Shown: positions 1-8,911, numbered from the stretch's first letter. The stretch is DNA of 64,000 bases from SLHU01 sp009929975 (GCA_040776905.1 JAXGZQ010000001.1:1-64000); one strand, 5' to 3'. The notes: generated by a model from the letters alone, not told the origin. Made by a program: numbers and translations.

Positions 1-51
1 ACCAGTAGCGTTAAGCGGTCTAGACTACGTAAGACAGAAGTAGCGAAGCTT

Positions 52-84
52 TAGTCCTGTATACGATTCTAGTAATTAGGACTA
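52..84. repeat. Inverted repeat at left end of element
   Basis: TAGTCCT at 52-58 is the exact reverse complement of AGGACTA at 78-84, which overlaps the stop codon of the first recombinase gene. I see no gene in 1-81. This stretch may be a weak terminator or part of the recombinase attachment region. No matching copy was found by eye near the presumed right border at 48.54-48.69 kb, so neither use is established. Confidence 0.3.
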
Positions 85-1659
85 CCGACTAATTTCCGTT
101 CCGTCTTTGAACCGGAATGTCAGCAGGCCGGTCCTAGAAACCAAGACCCGATCGATCGTAGCCATCCAGATCTTGTTGTTGAAGGAATCAAGTGCATGCT
201 TCTTCGCTGCCAGATTTTTGATGAAGATATCAAGCACGATCCGCTTATGCTGCTTTTCTGACTTCTTCTCATCAAGCACGGTTATCCGCTCCATTGCCGT
301 GTGAAAACGTTGCTGATAACCTTTATAGCGCTCGTTGAATTCTTCCGATGTCATACCGCCATGAGCGTTTTCGGAGATTGCCTTGCGTGAAAGCTCTGTG
401 ATAACCTCGATCTCACGATGCAGGTTCTCCAATTCAGTATCGATGCCAGTACAGTCACATAAGACCTCTTGAGCCATTCGGCAGTTATCGATTAACTCAT
501 CCCTGTATACCATAATCGAGTTAAATGCATCAATGAACTTCTCCATGACCTCAACTTCGGTTACGTGTGGAGTCATGCATTTTTGATCACCGTTATATTT
601 TTCATTGCATCGCCAGACAAGACGGCGATACTTGTTATTGGAATTCCATACTTTGGATCCAAAGAAGCCGCCGCACTCACCACATACCAGTTTGGCTGAT
701 AATGGGCTTTGGCAGGCTGCTGGTCGGCCCAGCTTCTTTCGGCGCTCAAGCTCAACCTGGACCGCATCAAATTCGTCCGGGTCAATGATGGCAGGATGGC
801 TGTTTTGAACGTAATACTGTGGAACCTCGCCTTCGTTGTCTTTCATTTTTTTACTCAGAAAGTCGACTGTGAACCGCTTCTGCAGTAGTGCGTCACCCTT
901 GTATTTTTCGTTGGTCAATATGGAATCCACTGTTGCAACCTGCCATCGCTTTTTGCCGCCCGGCGAAGGGATATCACTGTCAGCGAGGTACTTTGCTATA
1001 GCCGAGGAAGTTTTCCCCTCCATGAACAGGCGGTATATCATGCGGACCATTTCAGCTTCGCTTTCTACAATCTTTGGAGTCCCATCTTCACCTTTTTCAT
1101 AACCGAGAAACCGCTTGTAAGGCATGCTAACTTTGCCATCGGAAAATCGCTTGCGCTGACCCCAGGTTACATTTTCGGAGATCGAGCGGCTTTCTTCCTG
1201 AGCGAGGGAGCTCATGATTGTGATCAGCAGCTCGCCCTTGCCATCAAAGGTATAGATGTTTTCTTTTTCAAAGAATACCTCAACACCTTTCTCCTTTAGC
1301 TTTCGAACTGTGGTCAGGCTGTCTACGGTGTTTCTGGCAAAGCGACTGACTGATTTTGTGACGATCAGATCAATCTTACCAGCCAAAGCATCCGCGACCA
1401 TTCGGTTGAAGCCATCGCGTTTTTTGGTATTGACTGCGCTGATGCCTTCATCAGTATAGATGCCGACAAACTCCCAATCAGCGCGTTCTTTGATGTAATT
1501 GGTGTAATAATCAACCTGGGCCTCATAGGAGGTTAACTGTTCTTCGCTATCTGTAGAAACACGTGCGTAAGCTGCAGTTCTTCTTTTAAAAGAAGGATTA
1601 CTGCTTTGAGCAGAGGTTTGGTGAATGGTTGCTGGAATAACTCTAACATTCGATGTCAT
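82..1659 (-). CDS. Large serine recombinase (site-specific integrase), first of a tandem pair
   Basis: A 525-residue serine recombinase. The N-terminal catalytic domain opens with the YARVST motif, whose serine is the nucleophile, at about residue 30. Resolvase-type helices follow (KSVSRFARN, SLAQEESRSISEN). A 'Recombinase' domain lies around 200-300, then a zinc ribbon (CGECGGFF...CNEK...C) near 350-385 and a C-terminal coiled coil. An in-frame upstream ATG exists, but I place the start at 1659 because AAGGAGGTGGTGAAA lies just before it. The first 17 nt overlap the end of the upstream recombinase gene, so the two are translationally coupled. Position at the outer end of the phage genome fits an integration/excision role. 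No tyrosine integrase is present in the window. Confidence 0.95.
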   Translation of the reverse strand: MTSNVRVIPATIHQTSAQSSNPSFKRRTAAYARVSTDSEEQLTSYEAQVDYYTNYIKERADWEFVGIYTDEGISAVNTKKRDGFNRMVADALAGKIDLIVTKSVSRFARNTVDSLTTVRKLKEKGVEVFFEKENIYTFDGKGELLITIMSSLAQEESRSISENVTWGQRKRFSDGKVSMPYKRFLGYEKGEDGTPKIVESEAEMVRMIYRLFMEGKTSSAIAKYLADSDIPSPGGKKRWQVATVDSILTNEKYKGDALLQKRFTVDFLSKKMKDNEGEVPQYYVQNSHPAIIDPDEFDAVQVELERRKKLGRPAACQSPLSAKLVCGECGGFFGSKVWNSNNKYRRLVWRCNEKYNGDQKCMTPHVTEVEVMEKFIDAFNSIMVYRDELIDNCRMAQEVLCDCTGIDTELENLHREIEVITELSRKAISENAHGGMTSEEFNERYKGYQQRFHTAMERITVLDEKKSEKQHKRIVLDIFIKNLAAKKHALDSFNNKIWMATIDRVLVSRTGLLTFRFKDGTEISR

Positions 1660-2959
1660 TTTCACCACCTCCTTTTGCGCGCAATCGCGCAGTTTGGCGC
1701 ATCTCCCCGGTCCAGCTTTCTTGGCGGGAGATATATTGCCAGTTCTTTTCGACCCTTTGACCACCCTCTAGTACAAAAATAACTGTTTTATGTTCAGGCA
1801 CCAGAATCTCTACTACAGTTTTTTTGAAGCATCCTATATCAAGTTCTTCTAAGCCTAGAACCTCAGCACTAAGGGAGTAAAGTACTGGTTCAGGAATCTG
1901 TTTCGAGGGACAAGTAGCCTTGCCGTCTTGAAGGAATGTAGTACAGTACCACGCAGCTTTTTCTTTTCGGACCTTGCGTTTGTACTTTTTTCCACATATT
2001 TCGCACCGAATAAGACTGCTAAAGGGATATCTATTTTCTGTACTATTATTGGTTCTACATTCCAAACGACGCTTCATTAAAATGGCTTGAGCCATTTCAA
2101 AAGTATTCTGATCGATGATTGCAGGATGCGTGTCTTCAGCATAAAACTTCGGCAAATGTCCTTTATTCCAGATGAGCTTCTTAGACAAATGGTCTACTAC
2201 ATGTTTTTTCTGAAGAAGGGCATTGCCGGTATACTTTTCGTTCTTTATAATCTCAATGACCCTGGTATTTCGCCACTCACCGCCGAAAGGCTTTTCAATA
2301 TTCATAGCTTTGAGCTTTTGAGCAATTTTATCTCCACCTAAGCCATTAATGTAATCCTCAAAAATCATGCGAACAATGGCAGCCTTCTCTGGATCGATTT
2401 CAATCTTGCCCTTTATAATTCGGTATCCGAACATGAATCTAAAATTAGCCAGCTCCCCGTTTTCAAACTGCTTACGGATGCGCCATTTGCAATTTTCACT
2501 AGCTGATCGGCTTTCCTCCTGGGCGTAGCTTGCGAGGATGGTCAGCAACAGTTCGCCGTCACCACTCATAGTGTGAATGTTCTGTTCTTCGAATAACACA
2601 TCCACACCTAATCCTTTTAGTTCTCGTACCGTCTCCAGTAAATCTACAGTGTTGCGGGCAAACCTTGAGATTGACTTTGTAAGCACCAGATCAATCTTCC
2701 CGTTTCTGCAATCCTCAACTAGGCGCTTGAACTCGGGTCTATTGTCCTTAGTACCGGTCATTGCTTCATCAGAATAAACTCCGACATATAACCAGCCAGG
2801 GTGCTTTTGTATATAGTCGCTGTAGTGACTTACCTGTGCTGCGAGGGAATGCAACATCTCATCTTTACCTGAGGACACCCTCGCGTATGCGGCGACTCTC
2901 ATAAGAGAAGGCATCGCCGCTAAAGTCCTTTCCTTTTTAATGATGGTTTTTTTCAACAT
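1643..2959 (-). CDS. Large serine recombinase, second of the tandem pair
   Basis: A 438-residue protein with the same architecture as its neighbour. The catalytic YARVSS motif is at about residue 27, followed by SRFARNTVDLLETVREL, YAQEESRSASEN and a recombinase domain. The zinc ribbon CEICGKKYKRK...WYC...C is near 325-365. The region after the ribbon is short, so the usual coiled coil is reduced compared with the 525-residue partner. The start at 2959 has AAAGGAGGCGCAA before it. Tandem, non-identical serine recombinases at one element end are known for some Clostridia elements, where both may be required or where one acts as an accessory factor. Which applies here cannot be told from sequence. 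Confidence 0.93.
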   Translation of the reverse strand: MLKKTIIKKERTLAAMPSLMRVAAYARVSSGKDEMLHSLAAQVSHYSDYIQKHPGWLYVGVYSDEAMTGTKDNRPEFKRLVEDCRNGKIDLVLTKSISRFARNTVDLLETVRELKGLGVDVLFEEQNIHTMSGDGELLLTILASYAQEESRSASENCKWRIRKQFENGELANFRFMFGYRIIKGKIEIDPEKAAIVRMIFEDYINGLGGDKIAQKLKAMNIEKPFGGEWRNTRVIEIIKNEKYTGNALLQKKHVVDHLSKKLIWNKGHLPKFYAEDTHPAIIDQNTFEMAQAILMKRRLECRTNNSTENRYPFSSLIRCEICGKKYKRKVRKEKAAWYCTTFLQDGKATCPSKQIPEPVLYSLSAEVLGLEELDIGCFKKTVVEILVPEHKTVIFVLEGGQRVEKNWQYISRQESWTGEMRQTARLRAKGGGENDIEC

Positions 2960-2978
2960 TTGCGCCTCCTTTCACAGT

Positions 2979-3034
2979 TACATATATCACTCTAAAGGCC
3001 CCTGATAGCAAGTGCTTTCAGCGGTATATGCTGC
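2979..3034 (-). promoter_or_regulatory. Leader motif family A, copy 1
   Basis: On the minus strand this reads ACTTGCTAT, eight variable bases, CTTTAGAGTGATATATG. The same element recurs at 20351-20413 and 21601-21662, each time ending about 20-25 nt before a minus-strand start codon. TTGCTA and the TATATG-like hexamer resemble a promoter with an over-long 19-nt spacer, so a promoter or an mRNA leader signal are both possible. Confidence 0.5.
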
Positions 3035-3173
3035 ATTTTGGGAGGCCATATTTTTCGGCTATGAGGGCATCAATTTTTATAAATTCTTCTTTGCTAATGA
3101 TGCCTTGCTTAAGCCATTTTCGAAAAACTGACACGGCTGTGCGGTAGTGAATAATCGCCTTCTGTTTACTCAT
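3018..3173 (-). CDS. Small SHOCT-like protein associated with recombinases
   Basis: A 51-residue protein beginning MSKQKAIIHYR, with a C-terminal GIISKEEFIKIDALIAEKYG segment that has the pattern of a SHOCT-type oligomerisation motif. Small proteins of this kind commonly precede serine recombinase genes in Clostridia elements, and their function is unknown to me. I chose ATG at 3173 over a longer in-frame start because it overlaps the stop of the preceding gene by 8 nt, a coupled arrangement. The 3' end of the gene runs into leader motif A ahead of the recombinase at 2959. Confidence 0.6.
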   Translation of the reverse strand: MSKQKAIIHYRTAVSVFRKWLKQGIISKEEFIKIDALIAEKYGLPKCSIYR

Positions 3174-3573
3174 GTCGCACCACCTTTGACTTACCATAGC
3201 AAGCACGTGAACAGTACTTTCGCTCACGCTTACCGTAGCCCTCAAAGATTTGTCCACAAGTCTGGCAGGTGAATTGATGGATACTTTTATGGGTTACCGA
3301 TTCAGGATGAGCATTCCACCAGGCCATACGACAATGATCAGAGCAATACTGTTTTAGCTTTTTCCCTTGTGTTTGCGTAAGCGCTGCACCGCATTTTTTA
3401 CAAAACTTCTCACTCACAGTCTCTGATACAGGAAGAGCAACACCGCCAAGGTTTTTTCTTCGACAGTATGATTGAATTGTGTTCTCCGAGATGCCTAAAA
3501 TATTTGCAATTTTAGTGTAGCTATTACCTTTTGCACGAAGTTCATGTATTGCTGTTTTTTGCTGATGATTCAT
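3166..3573 (-). CDS. Helix-turn-helix protein with two zinc-finger-like segments
   Basis: A 135-residue protein. The N-terminus (TAIHELRAKGNSYTKIANIL) is a sigma-70 region 4/resolvase-type helix-turn-helix. Two cysteine clusters follow: CKKCG...YCSDHCR around 50-75 and CQTCG...YCSRACYG around 100-125, which look like treble-clef or FCS-type zinc fingers. The start at 3573 is supported by GGAGGGAAAGCG. It is probably a DNA-binding regulator or directionality factor for the recombinases, because it is co-directional and overlaps the SHOCT-like gene. The role is inferred from position only. Confidence 0.7.
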   Translation of the reverse strand: MNHQQKTAIHELRAKGNSYTKIANILGISENTIQSYCRRKNLGGVALPVSETVSEKFCKKCGAALTQTQGKKLKQYCSDHCRMAWWNAHPESVTHKSIHQFTCQTCGQIFEGYGKRERKYCSRACYGKSKVVRHE

Positions 3574-3605
3574 CGCTTTCCCTCCAATCTGAGAATTTCC
3601 GCCCT

Positions 3606-3645
3606 CACTATCCAATGGAGGTAAACGATCTGTTTGAACGAAAAA
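3606..3645. repeat. Dispersed repeat family R, copy 1
   Basis: CCAATGGAGGTAAACGATC followed by TGTTTGAACGAAAAA on the plus strand. Copies with the same ends occur at 31166-31206 and 35608-35646. On the minus strand this copy sits 33 nt before the start codon at 3573. The plus-strand reading is ATG-led and gives M-E-V-x-x-x-F-E-R-K in all three copies. Confidence 0.55.
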
Positions 3646-3649
3646 GCAG

Positions 3650-3693
3650 CAAAAAAATAATGCCTACCGAAAGACAAATCTCTCAGTAGGCAT
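3650..3693 (-). terminator. Intrinsic terminator after the lysis genes
   Basis: ATGCCTAC (3660-3667) pairs with GTAGGCAT (3686-3693). On the minus strand the stem is followed by TTATTTTTTTG. It lies 12 nt after the amidase stop codon and so would end the late structural/lysis transcript before the recombinase genes. Confidence 0.8.
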
Positions 3694-3704
3694 CACGTGG
3701 TGTG

Positions 3705-4409
3705 TTACTCGCTGTATTTGATAAAGGCATCTGTAAAGCCAGCCGCTTTGACCTTGCGTAGCATGGCATCGGCATTCGACTTGACAGAAAAAGCGCCAAC
3801 TTGAACACGATAATATTTCTTCGGTGTGGTCGATTCGACGGGAGCGACAGGAGCAAGACCGGATTTCACATCAGCACGAAAAGTGTCCATCGACTTGCCA
3901 TGCTTCGGAAACCAATTTCTTGGATCACCATGATTGGAAGCAATTCCTCGCTGATACCCCTCATAGTGACCAATGATATCTTTTTCGGTCAGACCATACA
4001 GCTTGCAGAGATAGACGCAAAGCTCAACGGCTTCTTTGTAAACGGCATTAAAATACGAGGTATCAGTCAGACCGTCCTCGCAGATTTCAAAGCCGATATG
4101 TGTATCATTTGCTGCACCTCCGGCATGCCAGCCTCTACGATTCCAAGGCAAAGTCTGATAAGTGGCGATACTCCCATCAGCTAGCTTACCAATAAACCCG
4201 TGGACGCAGACCTGTCTGCCATCAGGCTTATCCTGATTCCAATGATTGTTGTATTGGTTCTTTCCCAGAAGTCCGTCATCAGGACCGACATAGCGTTTCA
4301 AATAGGGATTATTCGCCCCAGTTGAATGCACCATGATGCCCTTAGGTTTAATAGTCCGGCCTGCTTTGTAGCAGGCGTTATTGGTCAGAAAGAGTTTATG
4401 CAAATTCAT
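3705..4409 (-). CDS. N-acetylmuramoyl-L-alanine amidase (endolysin) with SPOR-like C-terminus
   Basis: A 234-residue endolysin that would cleave the amide bond between MurNAc and the stem peptide for host lysis. Residues about 22-170 form an Amidase_2 domain: the zinc ligand His is in IMVHSTGANN, and further conserved segments are GRQVCVHGFIG, WHAGG, GFEICED, IGHYEGYQRGIASNHGDPRNWF. After a proline-rich linker, residues 195-234 (YYRVQVGAFSVKSNADAMLRKVKAAGF) match a SPOR-type peptidoglycan-binding fold. No signal peptide is seen, so export relies on the holin encoded immediately upstream. The two genes abut with no gap. Confidence 0.93.
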   Translation of the reverse strand: MNLHKLFLTNNACYKAGRTIKPKGIMVHSTGANNPYLKRYVGPDDGLLGKNQYNNHWNQDKPDGRQVCVHGFIGKLADGSIATYQTLPWNRRGWHAGGAANDTHIGFEICEDGLTDTSYFNAVYKEAVELCVYLCKLYGLTEKDIIGHYEGYQRGIASNHGDPRNWFPKHGKSMDTFRADVKSGLAPVAPVESTTPKKYYRVQVGAFSVKSNADAMLRKVKAAGFTDAFIKYSE

Positions 4410-4817
4410 TTATTTATCCTCCGTTTTGTTATCTAATTGTTCAAAAATGTCCTTTAGTTTTTTTGGCACAGGCAACCCAATACAAGCGGCGTTTTCAAGG
4501 ATTGAAATACCCTCGTTCGAAAGATAAAAAAAGATGACCGCCGTTCTGATCACAGAGCCGCCTTTAATTACGTTTTGGTCGATGATGTGCCCGATGGCCA
4601 CCAGTGAAAAAATCAGTACCTTTTTGAAAATTCCTCGAAACCCAACCTCGCTGGATAATTTCTTGTCCAGTACTGCACACATCACTCCGGTGATGTAGTC
4701 GATAACCACAAACACAATGAGTGCGTACAAAAACCCGTCTAAACCTCCCATAATGTACCCCAGCCAACCTCCTACAGCTGCAAATAGCAACTGAATCCAA
4801 TTCCAAATTTCCTTCAT
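4410..4817 (-). CDS. Phage holin, TcdE/phi-type (holin family 4)
   Basis: A 135-residue small membrane protein with about three hydrophobic segments (LLFAAVGGWLGYIMGGL, LYALIVFVVIDYITGVM, VLIFSLVAIGHIID) and a charged C-terminus ending NKTEDK. This pattern fits the toxin-secretion/phage-lysis holin family. The start at 4817 has GGAGGATTAATT before it; an upstream in-frame ATG lacks such a site. It would permeabilise the membrane to release the adjacent amidase. Confidence 0.9.
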   Translation of the reverse strand: MKEIWNWIQLLFAAVGGWLGYIMGGLDGFLYALIVFVVIDYITGVMCAVLDKKLSSEVGFRGIFKKVLIFSLVAIGHIIDQNVIKGGSVIRTAVIFFYLSNEGISILENAACIGLPVPKKLKDIFEQLDNKTEDK

Positions 4818-4843
4818 AATTAATCCTCCATTCATTTTTTGTA

Positions 4844-4873
4844 TTAAAAAACGCCTCCGTTGAAGGAGACGCA
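4844..4873 (-). terminator. Intrinsic terminator between fibre and holin genes
   Basis: On the minus strand GCGTCTCC, loop TTCAA, CGGAGGCGT is followed by TTTTTAAT. It is placed just after the fibre gene stop. Because holin and amidase must still be expressed, it is probably partial, or the lysis genes have readthrough. Confidence 0.7.
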
Positions 4874-4889
4874 TAGTCTGTTTGATCCC

Positions 4890-7355
4890 TTATAGGGACA
4901 ATATTAAGTTTTGTATCTGATTCATCACCTCAGCTTTGGGACGACTAGACCCTAAGGGAAGCCAATCAAAGTCTGGCACGTCAAATATGATCGTTTGATC
5001 AAACTGATTAATGAAATTTATCACTGGCTCTATTGCGTCTATAATTTCCTTGATGTGATAAGGCCAATTTTTCACCTGTGTTTTCCCTACGATGATCTCT
5101 TCTTTCCATACAACAGGCGCTAATCCATAGTAGTTTCGAATCGTATTAACAGCTGTGCGAATTGTCTTGATATGTGCAGCTTGAACCTTCGTTGCATTGG
5201 GTACTATGGTTTCAAATGGTGATGATAAGATCGTAAATGACCTACTGACTTCAGCGCTGGCCGACTGGATATTCTCATCCAAACATTTAAATGTCGCTGT
5301 AATGCTCCCAATGTTTTGAGCTTCACCCTGATAAATAGTTTTGATACCATTATTCAAATAGCCGTTTTGAGAGAAACGTTCTGGATTATTAACGCTATCT
5401 TGCCAGCTATTTGTTCCGATCCGTACAAAAACGCTCTGTAGCTGCCCATCTGGTTCAGTGCCCGTTGTAATCAAAAACCTTGGTGTCGTGTTGTAGGTTG
5501 CGCTATTTGCCTTAGGTGCAGATATGCTTGGCACAGCGGGTGGACTATTCTTCTTAACATAATTACTTACGACATAGGAAGATACTGCTCCGAGTGTATC
5601 TGCCACGTTTATCCGGTATCTGGTGTATGTTCCAGCAACCGTGGTAGCAAGCGTTTCATAGGAACCAGAAGTTGCGTCGCTAAGGATTGTTGTTATCGTT
5701 TCATATGTTGCCCAGTTTACTGCATCGGTTGAAGTCGATTTTTGCAATACATACTGTTTAATAGGGCTGGTACCAGCAACGGCGCCACTCCATGACAAGG
5801 ATATATTGTTTGCTTCATAGATGGCGGGTGTCGCCACAAAACTTGTTGGGGCAGTTGGCAGTGTGTTTTTCCGGACATTGTTAGTAGATATTTTCCATGT
5901 GGAATAATAGGAACTTCCAGCGGTACCGCGTGTTCTTACTTGGAATCTACGATAATATCCACGTGTCGATGATGGATTGACGCTAAGACTCCCGCTGGTC
6001 GCTGTTGAATTAACCGTAGAAAGAGCACTCCAACTGCCCCAAGTAGTACCATCACTTGATTCACTGTACTGAATTTCATAAGAAGAAATCGTATTGCCTG
6101 CACCACTAGTAGCGCCACTCCATGACAAAGTCACAGCATTTTCAGCTAGGCTCGAGTTTAGTGAACAAGTAGTAGGCGCACCGCATGCAGTTATTGCAGC
6201 ATAAATACTGTTACTTTCCTTGTAAGAGGAAACAGCATTTAGTGTGTCTGTTATACGGATGCGATACTTCGTATAAGTGCCAGCAACCGTTGTTGGTGTG
6301 ACTACTTTGCTTCCACTGGTAGAAGAACTGGTAACGGTGGAATGGGTGCTCCAAGACGACCATGTGGTCCCATTTGCGGATGTACAATGCTCAATATTAT
6401 ATTGTTTTATGGCACTAGTTCCTGCGACTGCACCGCTCCAAGAGAGGGTAACATTCTGATTGTTATATGTGGTCGGACTGGCAGAAAAACTAGTCGGAGC
6501 TGTTGGCAGCGTGTTTTTCCGGACGCTATTCGTGGATATCTTCCACCCTGAATAATATGAACTTCCTGCCGCTCCTCTGGTTCGAACCTGAAATCTACGG
6601 TAATACCCACGTGTAGTAGGCGGCGAAACAGCAACACTACCGCTAGTAGCAGTTGTGGTCACGGTTGTCAGAGCCGTCCAGCTTCCCCATGTGCTGTTAT
6701 TACTCGACTCGCTATACTGGATCTCATAGGAAGATATCGCGTTATTTGTACCAGATGATGCTCCGCTCCAAGATAATGTGACATTACCTTCAGCTAAAGT
6801 TGCATTTACCGAGCAACTTGTCGGTGCGCCGCATGCAGTTGTCCTGCTGGCCCAATTAATTGTTAGAACAATCTTTGTCAGGTCGTTTCGCCCGGTAAAA
6901 GACATGTAGTTGGCTGTGCTCGACCCGGCATCGATGAATAAACAGTTACTTGTACCACTTCCTAAGGAATCAATTAGTGCTGTAGAAATTGCAACAGACT
7001 TTGCTCCCTGTCCAGCTGTAATAGTGTAGCTATAAGCTGATGTCACTTTGCTCGGTCTAGTAGCAGATACGTTGGTAGAGGAACTTACAGCTGGAATGCC
7101 GGTTTGATTCCCTGCGTAAAGATACATAGGCAAGGCGCTCCCGTAAGCACCAGAACCAGTACGATAAAGGGCAATGGATGCACTTGTAGGATAATAGCTC
7201 GCATACGTGTTTCTTATGCTAATGGAGTCGAACACCATAACCCCGACACATTCACCATAGGTGCTGTAAACACCTTGACGAATATCACTGGTTGTTCCTG
7301 GAATATAACTGCCGTTACGCCAACAACATGCATTAGTTGCTTGATAGGTCGACAT
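4890..7355 (-). CDS. Phage tail fibre/receptor-binding protein with fibronectin type III repeats
   Basis: An 821-residue structural protein. Residues about 1-170 form a beta-rich N-terminal module. Residues about 175-595 hold four fibronectin-III-like domains, each beginning CGAPTSCSVN... or LPTAPTSF.. and containing the NVTLSWSGA strand. They come as two copies of a two-domain unit that are clearly similar even at the DNA level, indicating internal duplication. Residues about 600-705 form one more Ig-like domain. The last ~110 residues are helical (AAHIKTIRTAVNTIRNYYG) and probably a trimerisation or tail-attachment segment. Its place after the Dit and Gp37-like genes and before the lysis genes fits host recognition. 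Glycan binding is inferred, not shown. Confidence 0.8.
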   Translation of the reverse strand: MSTYQATNACCWRNGSYIPGTTSDIRQGVYSTYGECVGVMVFDSISIRNTYASYYPTSASIALYRTGSGAYGSALPMYLYAGNQTGIPAVSSSTNVSATRPSKVTSAYSYTITAGQGAKSVAISTALIDSLGSGTSNCLFIDAGSSTANYMSFTGRNDLTKIVLTINWASRTTACGAPTSCSVNATLAEGNVTLSWSGASSGTNNAISSYEIQYSESSNNSTWGSWTALTTVTTTATSGSVAVSPPTTRGYYRRFQVRTRGAAGSSYYSGWKISTNSVRKNTLPTAPTSFSASPTTYNNQNVTLSWSGAVAGTSAIKQYNIEHCTSANGTTWSSWSTHSTVTSSSTSGSKVVTPTTVAGTYTKYRIRITDTLNAVSSYKESNSIYAAITACGAPTTCSLNSSLAENAVTLSWSGATSGAGNTISSYEIQYSESSDGTTWGSWSALSTVNSTATSGSLSVNPSSTRGYYRRFQVRTRGTAGSSYYSTWKISTNNVRKNTLPTAPTSFVATPAIYEANNISLSWSGAVAGTSPIKQYVLQKSTSTDAVNWATYETITTILSDATSGSYETLATTVAGTYTRYRINVADTLGAVSSYVVSNYVKKNSPPAVPSISAPKANSATYNTTPRFLITTGTEPDGQLQSVFVRIGTNSWQDSVNNPERFSQNGYLNNGIKTIYQGEAQNIGSITATFKCLDENIQSASAEVSRSFTILSSPFETIVPNATKVQAAHIKTIRTAVNTIRNYYGLAPVVWKEEIIVGKTQVKNWPYHIKEIIDAIEPVINFINQFDQTIIFDVPDFDWLPLGSSRPKAEVMNQIQNLILSL

Positions 7356-7366
7356 TTCTTATCACC

Positions 7367-7870
7367 TCACTCATAAACCGCTGAAACCAAAGAGTTCACA
7401 AGACCGCAGCTTGTTGAATTAAGTCTGGTGTCTGTAATATTGTTTTCAGGCACTGAAATTGATCCTTTAGGTACAAGGACTTCAGCAATGCCCAGTTCAT
7501 ATATATCAGTTGTACGTGTTAAGGCGCTTGGGATTGGTGTGGTGCTTGCAACTCCAGTTAAAACTGCAAGATAAATTCGTCGTTCTGCTGCACTCCACCT
7601 GACGACTATTCGATCAATACGAGGATTTACACCGTTTGCTGTTTCAAGAGGAAGCTCCAGCGTGTCGGTATTCTCGTAGCTATATCCATTTATCCAGGCA
7701 CTTCCCTGTGCAACAGAAACAGCCATACCATTGGCTGGTGTTACTAAAAGGTTAGATGCACCGGTATAAAAAATACCGTTTGAAACCAGCTTATTAAAAT
7801 ATGAGGCGAAGTCCGAAGCATCATATACCCGGTCGCCACCTGAAGAATTAAAGAATCCACTTTTTTCCAT
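7367..7870 (-). CDS. Phage baseplate/tail-tip structural protein
   Basis: A 167-residue protein starting MEKSGFFNSSGGDRVYDASDF. The ATG at 7870 follows GGAGACTTCTG and overlaps the stop of the upstream Gp37-like gene by one base (TGATG). The segment FASYFNKLVSNGIFYTGASNLLV...GMAVSVAQGSAWINGYSY...RIDRIVVRW is typical of Bacillota siphovirus proteins lying between the tail-tip protein and the receptor-binding fibre. These often serve as the baseplate adaptor or the upper part of the fibre. I do not recognise a named domain with certainty. Confidence 0.75.
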   Translation of the reverse strand: MEKSGFFNSSGGDRVYDASDFASYFNKLVSNGIFYTGASNLLVTPANGMAVSVAQGSAWINGYSYENTDTLELPLETANGVNPRIDRIVVRWSAAERRIYLAVLTGVASTTPIPSALTRTTDIYELGIAEVLVPKGSISVPENNITDTRLNSTSCGLVNSLVSAVYE

Positions 7871-8910
7871 CAGAAGTCTCCTTTCAATTTTTGTATTAAG
7901 GTCAAAATACCTTTCCCGAACACAATACTTAAGCTTAGTCCGGTTGAATCGTAACTTTCTTCGATTTCGGTTATACGAGTTTGTAAAGATAACCCCCATG
8001 CATTTGAAATAACATTAACGGTTTGACCCAAATCGTAATCTACTTTATAAATCAAATTGCCATGAGGATTCACGGTGGCATCAAACGTTTGGATCATACC
8101 CATTTCTACAAGCTTGTTCTGACCTCGAAAAATAAGTGCTTCAGAGTAGCCGGTGCCGAAATCTTCCTGACGCAGGTCTTTAGCGTCCACGAAAACCTCC
8201 CGTCGATTTTCCCCGGTTTCTGAAGTGATAGCAGCATAAATTCTGCTTACACCTTCTCCTTCACCACCGATAAGGGCTGTATTTGCATAATTTATACTGT
8301 TTTGGATATAAACTTGATCCGTCAGATTTTCATATTCCTTCGAGAATACAGCATACGATTCATCCCCTTTATAAAGCTGGATTGAAAACGTACTCTGTGA
8401 AGGATCAAACACCGTTTTGATTCCAACATTCGATGCATCGCACAGACTTGATGTCGCATCCATCAAATTTCTATTAGACACCTGAGTATTAACAGGAATA
8501 CCTAGAACATCTGATGAGAATAAAACGCCAGGAATCTGGCGGGATGAGTCTATCGGAGCTATTAGATGATTATTTAGAAGCTGTCCGATGCACGAAGATA
8601 AATCTGCAGTCAAAATCTCTGTTCCCCATATAATGCGTCTGGCCATAAAGGAAGTTACAAACCGTCCGCTTGCCTTTATGGATTCTTTATCTGTTTGCAT
8701 CAATTCAAAATGCTCTATAACGCCTGCTTCTTGATCATCATTTTTCCAAAGGTAATTACCAGCAAGTAATAGTGCAGCATTTTGTGGTGTGGCTGGAGCA
8801 GTGAGTTCGAAAGAACCACAGTGGGAATACCTTCTGGTCCAGCGGAAATACTCGAAAGATTCCACGACCCCCACTAGCTCTCGATTTGTACCAAAAATAT
8901 ATATTTCCAT
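7870..8910 (-). CDS. Siphovirus ReqiPepy6 Gp37-like tail protein
   Basis: A 346-residue protein opening MEIYIFGTNRELVGVVESFEYFRWTRRYSHCGSFEL, the signature of the Gp37-like/minor tail protein family. It forms the tail-tip hub downstream of Dit. The middle part contains a typical FVTSFMARRI segment and the C-terminal domain has VDYDLGQTVNV. I chose the start at 8910 because GGGGGTATGAA precedes it and the gene then begins one base after the stop of the Dit gene. The longer in-frame extension would overlap Dit. Confidence 0.85.
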   Translation of the reverse strand: MEIYIFGTNRELVGVVESFEYFRWTRRYSHCGSFELTAPATPQNAALLLAGNYLWKNDDQEAGVIEHFELMQTDKESIKASGRFVTSFMARRIIWGTEILTADLSSCIGQLLNNHLIAPIDSSRQIPGVLFSSDVLGIPVNTQVSNRNLMDATSSLCDASNVGIKTVFDPSQSTFSIQLYKGDESYAVFSKEYENLTDQVYIQNSINYANTALIGGEGEGVSRIYAAITSETGENRREVFVDAKDLRQEDFGTGYSEALIFRGQNKLVEMGMIQTFDATVNPHGNLIYKVDYDLGQTVNVISNAWGLSLQTRITEIEESYDSTGLSLSIVFGKGILTLIQKLKGDF

Positions 8911-8911
8911 T

